A DNA stretch of 64,000 bases from CBDBIG01 sp965205845 [NCBI: bacterium] (GCA_965205845.1 CBDBIG010000002.1:620001-684000); one strand, 5' to 3'. Positions 9,190 to 19,034 are shown, numbered from the stretch's first letter. Made by a program: numbers and translations. Notes: generated by a model from the letters alone, not told the origin.

Positions 9190-9967
9190 GTTGCGCCAAA
9201 TCCCATACCTCTTTCAAGGCAGAGGTGCTCCATGTATAGGGCGTGAATTGTGCCTGCAGTACGGATTCAAAACTGGCAGCCAATTGACTGGGCAATTGCG
9301 CGGGCGAAAAGTGCTGCCATACCCCAAGGGTTTGTAAATCGGTCATGTGCTGCGCAATTTCTTGGGCGTGGGCGTGCACAAACAGGTGTTCCAGCTGGGC
9401 CGTTTGGGGTGCTAGCGGAATCGAGCCGTGTTGTAAAAACGCTTTGGGAAGCAAACGCTGTGCGCTGCCAACCAATTTTTTCCCATCGTGCATAATTTCA
9501 AAAGCAGCAGGGGTCATAAAGCACACCGCAGAAGCTTGCTCTAAGCGCTGTGCTCGCGAAAGATGATGGGTTTGAGGGTGCAACCCCAGTGCTAAAAAAA
9601 AATGGACAAGTGCTTTTGAAAGATGCTGGTAGATGCCCATGACGCCGCCGTCTTCGACACTCCCAAAAATGTTTCGTGGTGCGCACACACTGTACGTCCA
9701 ATCTTGGCCGTGTAACACTGCCCTTCCTCCCGTGTTGCGCCGTACTACGGGAATGTCCAATGCCTCACAGGTGCTTCGTTCTAGTTCGTTTTCGGTGCGT
9801 TGGTTTCGCCCAATCGATAGGGTTGGGGTATCCCACTGGTAAAGGCGCAAAAAACCGACCTTGGTTTTGGCAGCGCACTGCAAAAGCCATTCGTCACGGG
9901 CCATGTTGAGCACACCGCAAAGGGGTTCATCTTTGATGAAAAACCATTGGATTGGGGCAGAAAGCAT
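9152..9967 (-). CDS. lplA: Lipoate-protein ligase A family protein
   Basis: 271 residues. BPL/LplA/LipB-family catalytic core: GRNQRTENEL, the RRNTGGRAVLHG block (RRxxGGGxVxHxxG type), and DGKKLVGSAQ with the candidate catalytic Lys. It attaches lipoate, or transfers an acyl group, to lipoyl domains such as that of the 2-oxoacid dehydrogenase E2. LplA and octanoyltransferase (LipM/LipL-like) members of the family cannot be separated by eye. It converges on the moeB-like gene with 32 bp between stops. ATG at 9967. Confidence 0.8.
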   Translation of the reverse strand: MLSAPIQWFFIKDEPLCGVLNMARDEWLLQCAAKTKVGFLRLYQWDTPTLSIGRNQRTENELERSTCEALDIPVVRRNTGGRAVLHGQDWTYSVCAPRNIFGSVEDGGVMGIYQHLSKALVHFFLALGLHPQTHHLSRAQRLEQASAVCFMTPAAFEIMHDGKKLVGSAQRLLPKAFLQHGSIPLAPQTAQLEHLFVHAHAQEIAQHMTDLQTLGVWQHFSPAQLPSQLAASFESVLQAQFTPYTWSTSALKEVWDLAQLRQTYLPAVWQP

Positions 9968-10435
9968 GAAGGGTGCAGGTTCCCCAGGTAAAGGAGTGTG
10001 TTTTTGGCAAATAAATTTGACTGCAAATCAACAAAACTGGTAGTGAAGTGTATGCATTTTAGAGGTTGATCATCCTTCGCTTTTTAAATAAAGGTGTTTC
10101 GCTAAAGGCGTCCTGATCAATTGCAGAATTATTTGGATTGATTTTGGATAACATCCGCTAAGGAAGGCATTTCATTGCCCGGAGGCATCCTGGCCTATGG
10201 CTTTATAAACATAATAAAAGCAATACGTTTTAATGTGTAGGCTGTGGTTTTTTTGATGCCGAAGAAAAGGAATTTGAGCAGCCCTCAAACATTTGATTTG
10301 CATTCTCTAAAAATGCTACCCTGTGGCGGCGTGCGGTGCTTTTTGGGGTGTTCCGAGCATGCTGTCCGTTGCCATCGTTCATCGCAACCCTGTTTTTTTA
10401 ATAGCCTTAACATCACGAGAGAGAATTGAAAAGTT
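9968..10435. other. Intergenic region upstream of pal
   Basis: About 470 bp between divergent genes. It has AT-rich patches but no gene I can support. Confidence 0.5.
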
Positions 10436-11158
10436 ATGAAGTCAAATTTACGTTATATTGCATTGGTTTTGTTATTTGCGATGAGCCTTGTTGGCGCGCA
10501 ATGTGAGCCGCCACAAGGTGCTCCTGAGCAACAAACGGATGCAGCACAAGCAGACTTGGATAATGCACGATACATCATTACCGATCAAACCATTACGGCC
10601 AGTGCAGCGGAAGGTGTGCCACAAGAGGCCCTCGATGCGCTGACCCCTATTATTGGCATCGAATATGACAACACCCCTGCCTTTGATTCCGCAGTCAAGG
10701 CCCAGGTGCCAGACATCTCCGATGAGCATTTAGAAATTATTCGCCGCAATGCTTTGGTGGTTATTCCGCCTGTGAGTGCTGAGCCTGAGCCTGAGCCTGA
10801 GCCCGAAGACAGTGCATATGGCAGCGCAGGGTTTGAGCCCGTGTTTTTTGACTTTGACCGCGCAGAGGTAACCGCCAGTTTTGAAGATGCTGTTCGTAAT
10901 AACGCAGAGCGCTTAAAAGCGGACACCAGCTTGCAGGTAACCTTGGAAGGGCACTGTGATGAGCGTGGCTCAAATGAATATAACCTTGCTTTGGGTGAGC
11001 GCCGTGCACAGGCATTGAGGCGTGCACTCATTGCACAAGGGGTTTCGGCTGATCAGCTGCGCACAGTGAGCTACGGCGAAGAGCGTCCTGCTGTTGAGGA
11101 CAGTACCGAGGAGGCTTGGGACAAAAACCGCCGTGCAGTTGTTCGCGTTGAGCAGTAA
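10436..11158 (+). CDS. pal: Peptidoglycan-associated (Pal/OmpA-like) protein
   Basis: 240 residues. The C-terminal ~105 residues are an OmpA-type peptidoglycan-binding domain: VFFDFDRAEV, GHCDERGSNEYNLALGERRA and the terminal NRRAVVRV. An N-terminal hydrophobic signal ends in SLVGAQC (Cys23); the -1 residue is Gln, so the lipobox is not canonical. An EPEPEPEPED linker (about 116-125) is encoded by GAGCCT repeats. It links the outer membrane to peptidoglycan and binds TolB. It sits before tolQ rather than after tolB, with a 318-bp gap, so it may be transcribed separately. Confidence 0.9.
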   Translation: MKSNLRYIALVLLFAMSLVGAQCEPPQGAPEQQTDAAQADLDNARYIITDQTITASAAEGVPQEALDALTPIIGIEYDNTPAFDSAVKAQVPDISDEHLEIIRRNALVVIPPVSAEPEPEPEPEDSAYGSAGFEPVFFDFDRAEVTASFEDAVRNNAERLKADTSLQVTLEGHCDERGSNEYNLALGERRAQALRRALIAQGVSADQLRTVSYGEERPAVEDSTEEAWDKNRRAVVRVEQ

Positions 11159-11165
11159 CAGCGAA

Positions 11166-11228
11166 CATGCTCTTTAACCCTGAGCATGTAAGGCAAATTG
11201 ACCTATCTCTTTAAAAGGTGCCTTTTTT
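11166..11228 (+). terminator. Stem-loops after pal
   Basis: CATGCTC-tttaaccct-GAGCATG (11166-11188) lies just after the pal stop. A second small hairpin ends in a T-run (aaaaggtgccttttttaa, 11213-11230). Together they could terminate or attenuate transcription before tolQ. Confidence 0.4.
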
Positions 11229-11476
11229 AACGTTATAACCCACCTGTCAAGGGCTCATAAAAGCGGCATTTCCTTTTGTAAGGAAGTGTCGTTGAGGCCC
11301 TTGGCTAAGGGGTATACGAAGATTGAGGGCACCTTTTTGTCTTCTTGGATGCCTTTTCCGTGCGAGCATTCTCGACTGCCTAGAAACGGGGCATAGCCTC
11401 CATTTTTACGGAAAATGAGTCCGGCATAGGTGTTTTTGCACTTAAGTGTTATGTCGGTGATCCAAGAAAGTTTGTT

Positions 11477-12139
11477 ATGCCAAAGGCCCTGCTACTCCCA
11501 ACCCATGGTTTTGCGCTCTTCATTTTGCTCTTGCTGGGTATGATGAGCATTGTGACTTGGGCTGTAATTGGCTTCAAATATTTCCAATTGCGTCGCGCTA
11601 GCCGGCAAAACAAAGCATTTTATCGTCTGTATAAAAAAGCTGAAGACATTCCCTCGATTCTTTCTGTTGGTATCCGATTTTCTTCCTCCCCCTTTGCCCG
11701 TACCTTGGAAACGCTGTGGCGTGAAATGAATGCCTTGCGTCGCAAAGAAACCCCTGCCCGCGGCAGCAGTTATCGCAGCAGGGCATCAGAAAACCTCATC
11801 CGTGCCACTGAAACCGCGTGGTTACGTGAGTATTTTCGCTTGCAACAAGGGCTCACCATTCTCTCGTTGGTGGCCAACACAGCCCCTTATATTGGCTTGC
11901 TGGGCACAGTGCTGGGCGTGATTGATGCGTTTTCTGCTATTGGAGTGTCGGGTGTAACCAGTTTGTCGGTGGTAGCCCCTGGGCTTTCTGAAGCACTCAT
12001 TGCCACCGCAGCGGGTTTGTTTGCTGCCATTCCTGCGTTGGTGCTGCATCAAATATTTCGTACATGGTTGGGGGGCATAGCCCAAAAAACACAGGCTTTT
12101 TCAATGGAAGTGCTGAACCGAATTGAGCGTGCATGGTAA
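11477..12139 (+). CDS. tolQ: TolQ/ExbB-family proton-channel subunit
   Basis: 220 residues with three predicted membrane segments (about 10-30, 130-150, 170-195). The MotA/TolQ/ExbB signature is clear: GLLGTVLGVIDAFSAIG then SEALIATAAGLFAAIPALV. It forms the inner-membrane motor with TolR and energises TolA. The stop overlaps the start of tolR, indicating translational coupling. Confidence 0.95.
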   Translation: MPKALLLPTHGFALFILLLLGMMSIVTWAVIGFKYFQLRRASRQNKAFYRLYKKAEDIPSILSVGIRFSSSPFARTLETLWREMNALRRKETPARGSSYRSRASENLIRATETAWLREYFRLQQGLTILSLVANTAPYIGLLGTVLGVIDAFSAIGVSGVTSLSVVAPGLSEALIATAAGLFAAIPALVLHQIFRTWLGGIAQKTQAFSMEVLNRIERAW

Positions 12140-12569
12140 AAAACAGGCGTGGGCTTCTCAAGGAGAAGTGGAGACCGAAATAAACGTAATACCCCTGGTG
12201 GATGTGTTACTGGTGCTGCTCGTCATTTTTATGATCACCGCTCCCATTATCACCCAAACCCTACCCGTGCAACTCCCCAAATCTAGCCTTAAATTAGGCG
12301 CACAGGTCAGTCGGTCGATGGTGGTAACCATTGATCGCAAGGGCGTCTTGGCCCTTAATCAAAAAGTGGTTGGATATTATCGTAAGCGCAAAAGCATTGC
12401 GCAATTTGAAAAGCATATGCTTCAATGGAAAGCACAGCACCCCGATGCCCCTGCGTTTTTACGTGCCGATAGACGGCTGCGCTATCAAACCGTTATCCTT
12501 ATCATGTCTCGCCTGCGCAAACTAGGCATTGATCAGGTAGGGTTGATGTTTGAGCAACAAGGAAAATAG
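12129..12569 (+). CDS. tolR: TolR/ExbD-family protein
   Basis: About 146 residues from GTG at 12129 (TTG at 12123 is an alternative); no ATG fits. The start overlaps the tolQ end. The N-terminal membrane segment carries the channel Asp (EINVIPLVDVLLVLLVIFM), followed by a periplasmic domain. Partner of TolQ in proton-driven energy transfer. Confidence 0.93.
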   Translation: MHGKKQAWASQGEVETEINVIPLVDVLLVLLVIFMITAPIITQTLPVQLPKSSLKLGAQVSRSMVVTIDRKGVLALNQKVVGYYRKRKSIAQFEKHMLQWKAQHPDAPAFLRADRRLRYQTVILIMSRLRKLGIDQVGLMFEQQGK

Positions 12570-12575
12570 GAATCC

Positions 12576-13427
12576 ATGGCCAAGGCCGCGCCCTCGAATC
12601 CAAAGCATGTACAGTGGGTAAGTGTTGCACTCGTGTTCTCACTTGCGTTACATGGCTTTATATTGGGTGGCTTGTGGCTCTTAAGCGGGCGGGGGACAAA
12701 CCCTAATGCGAGCAAAAAAAATCTCCAGACCTTTGCGGTGCAACTTTTGGAAGTTCCTGATAAACCTTTGTTGAAGGGCAAACTTTCTATCCCTGCTTTG
12801 CTTGCACCACTCTCCCCTGTAATCAACACTGCCTTGCCACCACCTAAGCTCAGCCCAACCCATGTCAAGGCCTTACCCCCCGACCCATACGCCCTGTTAC
12901 CCTACCAACCCGAACAAAAAAAAGCCGCCGCCCCTGAGACCTTCGAAGGGGGATGGGCACCCGATCTATCCTCTGCTAGCAGCGCAACAGATACACCCTC
13001 AGCGCAAAAAAAAAGTACCCCTCAGCGTAATTTTTTAACACGATTACGCCAGCAGGTCGAGAAAAAGACCAAGGCACCCTCCACCGATCCGCAAACGCAA
13101 AGTGTGCAAACACAACAAGACGGCCAAGCACGCAAAAAAAGCAAACGAGGCGTGTTGGCCTTGCGTATTTTTACCAACCGCGTGCGCGAACAGATCAAAC
13201 AAAACTATGGATTTCCCGGTGAATTTTCGCCCAACTTGCGCACCATTGTACAGGTAGTAGTTGGCCGAGATGGCAGCAAACAACATATTCAGTTGGTGCA
13301 TTCCAGTGGCAATGCGCGCTTTGATCGCCTGGTGTGCCTGAACCGCATTCGCGATGCTAAATTTCCACCCATACCCGCCGATGTGCAAAAGGACAGCGTA
13401 CGCCTCACCCTCACTTGCCGTCCATAG
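12576..13427 (+). CDS. tolA: TolA/TonB-like periplasm-spanning protein
   Basis: 283 residues, 6 bp after tolR with TAGGA upstream. One N-terminal membrane segment (about 11-32), a Pro/Lys/Gln-rich extended middle, and a C-terminal TonB/TolA-like domain (VVVGRDGSKQHIQLVHSSG, then two Cys near the end). Its operon position identifies it as TolA, which reaches from TolQR to Pal/TolB. Confidence 0.88.
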   Translation: MAKAAPSNPKHVQWVSVALVFSLALHGFILGGLWLLSGRGTNPNASKKNLQTFAVQLLEVPDKPLLKGKLSIPALLAPLSPVINTALPPPKLSPTHVKALPPDPYALLPYQPEQKKAAAPETFEGGWAPDLSSASSATDTPSAQKKSTPQRNFLTRLRQQVEKKTKAPSTDPQTQSVQTQQDGQARKKSKRGVLALRIFTNRVREQIKQNYGFPGEFSPNLRTIVQVVVGRDGSKQHIQLVHSSGNARFDRLVCLNRIRDAKFPPIPADVQKDSVRLTLTCRP

Positions 13428-13507
13428 GCAACGGTTTTTTTACAAAAGCCTCTTTTTTTTTCCTCAAAAACGACCATCCCAGCACAAAGGCCTTTGAACA
13501 TTCTGCC

Positions 13508-14905
13508 ATGAAAAACCCTTTTCAAAAAAACCTCAGCCTGGCCTTTTGTGCTGCCTTTGCTTTTTGCGTGGGCCTGGGGTTTGCCAGCCAAAATGCCAAA
13601 GGCCAAGAAAAACCTGAACCCCCTAAGCCTTACGCAGCCCCTTCGACCAATACCGACCCCACCCAGGATATTTTAATTGAAGGGTTGGGTTTCTCAAAAT
13701 TAATTTTAGCCCTTACCCTGGATGAGGCATGGCGCCAGCATCCCCTATTTGAAAGGTTGCAAGCCTCGCTTGAAAAAAACCTGTGTTGGAGCGGCTTGTA
13801 TAACATGGTACCCCCCCGCTTCTCAACGCGCTGTATTCGAAAAAACCCACCGCGAACAGATATGCGCTTGCACATTGCCATGCGTTGGGCAAATCCCAAA
13901 ACCAAAAAAATGCACACCAAAGATCGCCTCGAACTTCGCCTGTACGAAGCAGGGTCAGAACGCCTTTTGCTCTTTAAAACCAGCGTGCGTGCCAGCACCC
14001 TCCTTAATGAATGGAAGGTAATGGCCTTGCTGAACCGGATGGCAAAGCGCATTACGGGAAAAGCCGGTGTATTGGGGACCACCATTGCTTTTGCCATGAA
14101 GTTACCCAAAAAAAACAAGGTGATTGTGGGGGTAAGTAGCCATGGCTACCCTGTGCGAACTTTTTCCAAAAACCCCCACATTAATCTGCTGCCTCGCTTT
14201 TCCCCCACAGGAGACGGATTGACCTACACCATTTTGGGGTCAAAAGGCGCACGTATTCTTTACCAAAATATTCGGCCGAACAAAAAAAAGGCTCCAAAAA
14301 CCCGCTTTCTTTCGGGCTATGGCAGCCTTAACACGGGGGGGAGTTTTTCTCCGGACGGCAAATGGGCGGTGATTACCATGAGTCTAAAAGACAATGCCGA
14401 TCTGTTTTTGGTCGATTTGCGTGACAATCGGCGTAAGCAAATTACCACCCGCGAAGGCATTGAAACCCAAGCCGACTGGCGCCCTAAAAGCAATGAGCTG
14501 GTGCTTGTTTCTGATCGCTCGGGCACGCCACAAATATACCTTTATAACCTGAACACCCGCGAAGAACTACGCCTAACCTTTGGCAGCGGCTACAATGCCG
14601 ACCCGCGCTGGAGTCCCAATGGCAAACATATTTTGTTCACCCGCCGTGTGAAGGGGGTAGACCAAATTTACATTATGGACACCCATGGTGAGAACCTGCG
14701 TCCCGTTACCACAGGGCGCTACAATGCAGAACAAGCCGACTGGTCACCCAACGGCAAGCAAATTGTTTTTGCCTCGCGCCGCACAGGGGTTTATAAATTG
14801 TACGTGGTTTCTATTGATGGTTCTAATTTACGCAGGTTGACCGCCACAGGCAAACGGGTGGCAGAAAACAGCCCCAGTTGGTCAGGTGCGCGTATTTTTT
14901 ATTAA
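13508..14905 (+). CDS. tolB: Periplasmic TolB beta-propeller
   Basis: 465 residues from ATG at 13508, which gives a proper signal peptide (about 1-36). Upstream in-frame TTG/ATG codons overlap tolA. After an N-terminal domain (about 50-180) come propeller blades with FSPDGKW, WRPKSNELVLVSDRSG, WSPNGKHILFTRR and WSPNGKQIVFASRR. TolB bridges Pal and the Tol complex during cell-envelope constriction. Confidence 0.93.
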   Translation: MKNPFQKNLSLAFCAAFAFCVGLGFASQNAKGQEKPEPPKPYAAPSTNTDPTQDILIEGLGFSKLILALTLDEAWRQHPLFERLQASLEKNLCWSGLYNMVPPRFSTRCIRKNPPRTDMRLHIAMRWANPKTKKMHTKDRLELRLYEAGSERLLLFKTSVRASTLLNEWKVMALLNRMAKRITGKAGVLGTTIAFAMKLPKKNKVIVGVSSHGYPVRTFSKNPHINLLPRFSPTGDGLTYTILGSKGARILYQNIRPNKKKAPKTRFLSGYGSLNTGGSFSPDGKWAVITMSLKDNADLFLVDLRDNRRKQITTREGIETQADWRPKSNELVLVSDRSGTPQIYLYNLNTREELRLTFGSGYNADPRWSPNGKHILFTRRVKGVDQIYIMDTHGENLRPVTTGRYNAEQADWSPNGKQIVFASRRTGVYKLYVVSIDGSNLRRLTATGKRVAENSPSWSGARIFY

Positions 14906-14969
14906 ACCAAGGGTTGTTATTACCAATGAAAACCATTCACCCAACATCACGCGCTAAAAAAGGGAGGCC

Positions 14970-15749
14970 ATGAAGCAAAAAAATACGCCCCAAGCCCGTA
15001 CTTGTAAGGTGTTTTGGTGGGCGTTTGCCTGTTGTATGCTGCTCTGGTTTTTGCCTTTGCTGGTGGCCCGTGGGCAAGCCCCAACAACCCAAACCTTGCC
15101 CGATGCCGCGGCCCTAAATGGGCGCTTGCGTTTGCTGGAAGGGGATACCAAGCGCCTGTTGATTGAACAGCAGTTGTTACGCCAAAGCCTTGAGCAAAAC
15201 CAGAACGAGAGCGCCAAATTGAAACGCCAATTGGCAGAGGCTTTAGACAATTTGAAAACAACCACCACCACGCTGATTGAAGAGCAGGACAAATTAGAAA
15301 GTTTGCAGCAAGAAATTGTGCGCCTTTTGCGTTCGCCCGTTGGAGATCTGCCAGCCAAATCTGCGGGAGACAAGGCGTTTCGGACCGCTTTTTTGTATAT
15401 GGTTAGTGGTGAGTTAGACCTGGCAGCCCAAGCGTTTGCAGAGTTTTATCAAACCCGTCCGCATCACCCAAAGGCGCAAGAAGCACTGCTCCGTGAAGGT
15501 CAGGCGTGGTTTTTGTTGCGACGCCATGCCCGTGCGCTCAAACCTTTGTTAAGCGTTACCGAAAGATATCAAGAAGGTCCCTGGGCACTACAAGGGCGTT
15601 GGATGCTCGCGCGCAGTTTGGAAGAAACGGGGGAATGGCAGCTCGCCCGTGCCTTGTATGCCCAGCTGGCTGAAGGGCGTACTTTTTATGCCCTAGATTC
15701 TGCCAAGCGCTTGGCCTTTTTACAAAAAAGGACCCAAACCGAGCCTTAA
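14970..15749 (+). CDS. cpoB: CpoB/YbgF-like Tol-Pal coordinator
   Basis: 259 residues with a strong AGGGAGG just upstream. N-terminal signal or anchor (about 10-35), trimerisation-type coiled coil (about 45-115), then TPR-like helices (about 125-255). This order is that of CpoB, which couples Tol energy to peptidoglycan synthesis at division. Last gene of the tol cluster. Confidence 0.85.
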   Translation: MKQKNTPQARTCKVFWWAFACCMLLWFLPLLVARGQAPTTQTLPDAAALNGRLRLLEGDTKRLLIEQQLLRQSLEQNQNESAKLKRQLAEALDNLKTTTTTLIEEQDKLESLQQEIVRLLRSPVGDLPAKSAGDKAFRTAFLYMVSGELDLAAQAFAEFYQTRPHHPKAQEALLREGQAWFLLRRHARALKPLLSVTERYQEGPWALQGRWMLARSLEETGEWQLARALYAQLAEGRTFYALDSAKRLAFLQKRTQTEP

Positions 15750-16025
15750 ATGTACCACCCATCACCAAGGAGAACCACGCCTTCGAAGCATCCACCCATA
15801 CTATGGCACCATAAACGCGCACCAAGTAACGCTCCTTTATCATGGCTATCTCGGAACGGGGACAAAAAAAGTCTCCCTTGGCACTTCTTGCGCGATAGCC
15901 CTGTTTCGATACAAACAAGGGGGTGCTGTCAAAAAACCATCCACTCCCAATTCACATGCAGCCAAACCGCCTTTTGTCATTTTAAAAGAACACCCCCACT
16001 GCCACAAGAAAGCACCCCCATTGCC
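15750..16025. other. Gap between cpoB and hisD
   Basis: The hisD frame is open through this stretch but the residues are unlike the family; I treat it as non-coding. No clear terminator or promoter seen. Confidence 0.5.
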
Positions 16026-17312
16026 ATGCAAGCCGTGCGTATTTACCCCACTCCCACCGCTTGGCGCCAAGCGCAAACCAGCAACCCTCAAAACAGCAGC
16101 ACCTTGCGTGATAGCGTTGCAGAAATTTTGCGCGATGTACAAGCACGGGGCAGTGCGGCTGTCCTAGAGTATACCGAACGTTTTGATGGTGTGCGCCCCC
16201 CCAGTTTGCAGGTGGATCTTGCAGTGGCAGCCGATGCTTTGAGCAAGGTTGACCCCCACACCCGCGATGTGTGGGTGGAGGCCATGGAGAACATTGAGCG
16301 TTTTCATACCCGCCAACGTAAGGAGAGCGAATTAGAGTTTTTTACCGACGGGTCGATCCTTGGCTGGAAGGTTTCGCCCATTGCGCAAGCGGGGATTTAC
16401 GTGCCGGGGGGTGAGGCGGTCTACCCTTCCTCGGTATTCATGAATGTCATTCCCGCGCAAATTGCGGGGGTCAAGCGGATTGCCTTGGCCTCACCTCCCC
16501 AAAAAAATGGTTTGCCTCATGGCGATATTTTGGCTGCGGCCTCGCTGCTTGGCGTGGAAGAAATTTACGCCATGGGCGGTGCTCAAGCAATAGGAGCCTT
16601 GGCCTATGGTTGTCAAGATATTGCCAATGTGCATAAAATTACGGGCCCAGGCAACGCCTATGTCGCCGAGGCCAAGCGTCAAGTGTATGGTGTGGTGGGC
16701 ATTGATTCCATCGCAGGTCCCAGTGAAATTTTGCTGCTTTGCGACCAAAAAAACCTGCCCATTCCCTACCTTGTGCAAGACCTACTCTCCCAAGCCGAGC
16801 ATGATCCTCAAGCGCGTGCCATGCTTGTTACCACCCACGCCAGCCAAGCACAAGCAGTTGCCAAAGCCTTGGAAGCGGTGATCCCCAATCTACCGCGCAA
16901 GGAGATTATTGCGCAATCCTTTGGAGGAGCCTCATGCATTGTGGTGGTCGAAAACCTTGCCCAAGGCATTGCCTTGGTAAACGAGATTGCCCCCGAACAC
17001 TTAGAGATATTGACCAAAGACCCCTTTGGCTTGTTAGGGCAAATTGAGCATGCAGGGGCCATTTTTTTAGGGCCACACACCCCCGAATCCGTGGGAGATT
17101 ATTTTGCGGGGCCAAACCACACCCTGCCAACCGCGGGTGGGGCTAGGTTTTCCTCACCTCTTGGGGTTGGTGACTTTACCAAAACCAGCTCGGTCTTGCG
17201 TTATTCATATCAAAGGCTGCAACAACAAGCAAAACAAATTCAAACCTTTGCCAAACGTGAAGGGCTCTTTGCTCACGCCGAGGCCGTGCGCGTACGCGTC
17301 GAAAAAACGTAA
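16026..17312 (+). CDS. hisD: Histidinol dehydrogenase
   Basis: 428 residues, the usual family length, from ATG at 16026 (MQAVRIYP). Landmarks: GPGNAYVAEAKRQVYG, the AGPSEILLL block, LSQAEHDPQA with the zinc-binding Gln and His, APEHLEI, and GPNHTLPTAGGARFSSPLGV. It oxidises histidinol to histidine with NAD in two steps. It is not accompanied by other his genes here; a lone hisD is seen in several proteobacteria. Confidence 0.95.
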   Translation: MQAVRIYPTPTAWRQAQTSNPQNSSTLRDSVAEILRDVQARGSAAVLEYTERFDGVRPPSLQVDLAVAADALSKVDPHTRDVWVEAMENIERFHTRQRKESELEFFTDGSILGWKVSPIAQAGIYVPGGEAVYPSSVFMNVIPAQIAGVKRIALASPPQKNGLPHGDILAAASLLGVEEIYAMGGAQAIGALAYGCQDIANVHKITGPGNAYVAEAKRQVYGVVGIDSIAGPSEILLLCDQKNLPIPYLVQDLLSQAEHDPQARAMLVTTHASQAQAVAKALEAVIPNLPRKEIIAQSFGGASCIVVVENLAQGIALVNEIAPEHLEILTKDPFGLLGQIEHAGAIFLGPHTPESVGDYFAGPNHTLPTAGGARFSSPLGVGDFTKTSSVLRYSYQRLQQQAKQIQTFAKREGLFAHAEAVRVRVEKT

Positions 17313-17983
17313 ATACCCGTTGCCATCGCCTTGCCTGTGTTTTTTGCCTTGTTTAAAAGCCTTCATAATTTGCGCTCTTTACGCCGGAGTTGCTTACCTA
17401 GCCCGTGGTATTGAGTATCATCTAAAAGCCCAACGCATCATCAGCCCCAAGTCTGCAATCTGCACCAGCGGATCCGTATCAAGGGGGCAAGGTTGCGAGC
17501 ACCGGGTTCGTAGAAGGCACAGTTTACTCTCATTATCACCGTGGCGTTATAAATGGGCTTTGTTTGCATGAAAGGTATGGTTTTTTTGTGTTTGGCTGGG
17601 GATATTTTTTTGCATGGTCCCCCGTTTTTCGATGGCGCGGCGCATGATGCATTGCCGCCTGAGCGCATTGGATCCCGTTTTGAAATGCGCCAAAGTCAAG
17701 GCCTCGCCCTGACCTTGGGCGGCCATGCTCGCCGAGGATTAAGGCTTTGCTGACCTCACGCAAGGCACCTCTGGGAGTGCGGACTATTTTCCAAAGGTAG
17801 TCCAGGGAAGATTGGGCCTCGACACCGTATTCTTTTGCCAGGGTGTTGACATCTGTACACGCTCTCATTACCCATGAGAACCATTCCAATGCCTGTGGCA
17901 TCGCAGAAAACTGCGCAGGCTTTCAATGACAAGCACACTTTTGAAAAATTTATGCTACTATAGAGACCTGCTACAAAGAAAAC

Positions 17984-18007
17984 GCCTTGGCCAAATGTGC
18001 CAAAGGC
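17984..18007. promoter_or_regulatory. 24-bp dyad-symmetric repeat, copy 1
   Basis: GCCTTGGCCAAATGTGCCAAAGGC: half-sites TTGGC/GCCAA about a 7-nt centre. A second copy lies 141 bp downstream. Confidence 0.5.
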
Positions 18008-18124
18008 AACTCGTTGTGAAAAAATGAGACGTTTTGATCGGATGCCAAGTGCCGACCATGCCCAATTCATGCTCAATTACCACCGAGAATCCATTAATGC
18101 GTATCGCCACAACGCGGAGAGAGT

Positions 18125-18148
18125 GCCTTGGCCAAATGCGCCAAGGGC
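18125..18148. promoter_or_regulatory. 24-bp dyad-symmetric repeat, copy 2
   Basis: Same element with outer arms CCTTGGC and GCCAAGG perfectly paired. It is about 135 bp upstream of the lonN-like start. Confidence 0.5.
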
Positions 18149-18281
18149 GACTTAATGCGAAAGTCACACCTTTTGCGCGCTTCACGGGTTTAAAGAAGCC
18201 GTGGTACGCCAGGCCATTGTCAACGATCCCATCGTGGCGGCCTCCTTGTGAAAGGCAATTGTTCCGTGGAAGGCTTGAGCG

Positions 18282-19004
18282 ATGAACCAATCCAACGAAA
18301 CCCATACCCTCAAACAAACCCAAACCTTGCCCAGCCAGATTCCTGTGTTTCCCTTAACGGGGGCACTCCTTTTGCCGGGCATGCACCTGCCATTGCATGT
18401 GTTTGAAACGCGTTACCGCAACATGGTGCGCGATGTGGTGCACGACGCGGGTTGTATTGGAATGGTGCAACCCCTTATACCCCGCGAGGACAACCTGCAA
18501 CCCTCCGCGGATGCTGATCCCAACCCACCGCTGCACATGGTAGGCTGCATGGGTCGCATTGTACGCTGTGAACTCTTTGAGGATGGACGCAGTGTGTTGC
18601 TGCTACGCGGCTGGCGACGCTTTAAAATAAGCGGCGAACTCCCGCTAAAGGACGGCTACCGTGTGGTGGTTCCCAGCCATGAAGCCTATGAAAGCGATGA
18701 CCACGAAGACCAAGGTGTCGCTGACACCGCAAGGGCAGAGACTTTTGTGCCACTCGAAGACCTAGTGGCCACCATTCAAGGTGTGGCGGAACAGGTGGGC
18801 ATCCAGATTCATTTAGAACAATTGAACCAGGCCAAGCCATGGCAGATTGTAAACGGGCTTTGCATGCAACTTCCCTTACATCCTGCCGAAAAACAAGCCC
18901 TGCTCGAAGCACCTTCCCTCGCGGTGCGGGGGAATTTGTTGTGCGATATGCTCGTCCTGCTCAAAAATGCCTCCACCCACCAAGCATCCACCCTTGTTCA
19001 TTAA
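18282..19004 (+). CDS. Stand-alone Lon substrate-binding (LON N-terminal) domain protein
   Basis: 240 residues. The start PVFPLTGALLLPGMHLPLHV and the HVFETRYRNMVRDV, GCMGRIVRCE and LLLRGWRRFKI blocks match the Lon N-terminal substrate-binding domain. There is no ATPase or protease domain. Such single-domain proteins are widespread in alphaproteobacteria; their role is unclear. ATG at 18282; followed by a terminator-like hairpin. Confidence 0.85.
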   Translation: MNQSNETHTLKQTQTLPSQIPVFPLTGALLLPGMHLPLHVFETRYRNMVRDVVHDAGCIGMVQPLIPREDNLQPSADADPNPPLHMVGCMGRIVRCELFEDGRSVLLLRGWRRFKISGELPLKDGYRVVVPSHEAYESDDHEDQGVADTARAETFVPLEDLVATIQGVAEQVGIQIHLEQLNQAKPWQIVNGLCMQLPLHPAEKQALLEAPSLAVRGNLLCDMLVLLKNASTHQASTLVH

Positions 19005-19034
19005 TTTTTTGCAATGCGTAACAAAGGGCTTGGC

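Larger units (their letters stand above)
17313..18281. other. Gene-poor region with repeat fragments
   Basis: No supported gene. 17365-17440 (minus) is a copy of a dispersed element also at 19284-19370 and 24552-24625. A minus-strand frame at 17536-17901 contains a protein-like stretch (LAKEYGVEAQSSLDYLW...) but its second half is low quality; I do not recognise it. Two dyad-symmetric 24-bp repeats lie in the second half. Confidence 0.5.
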
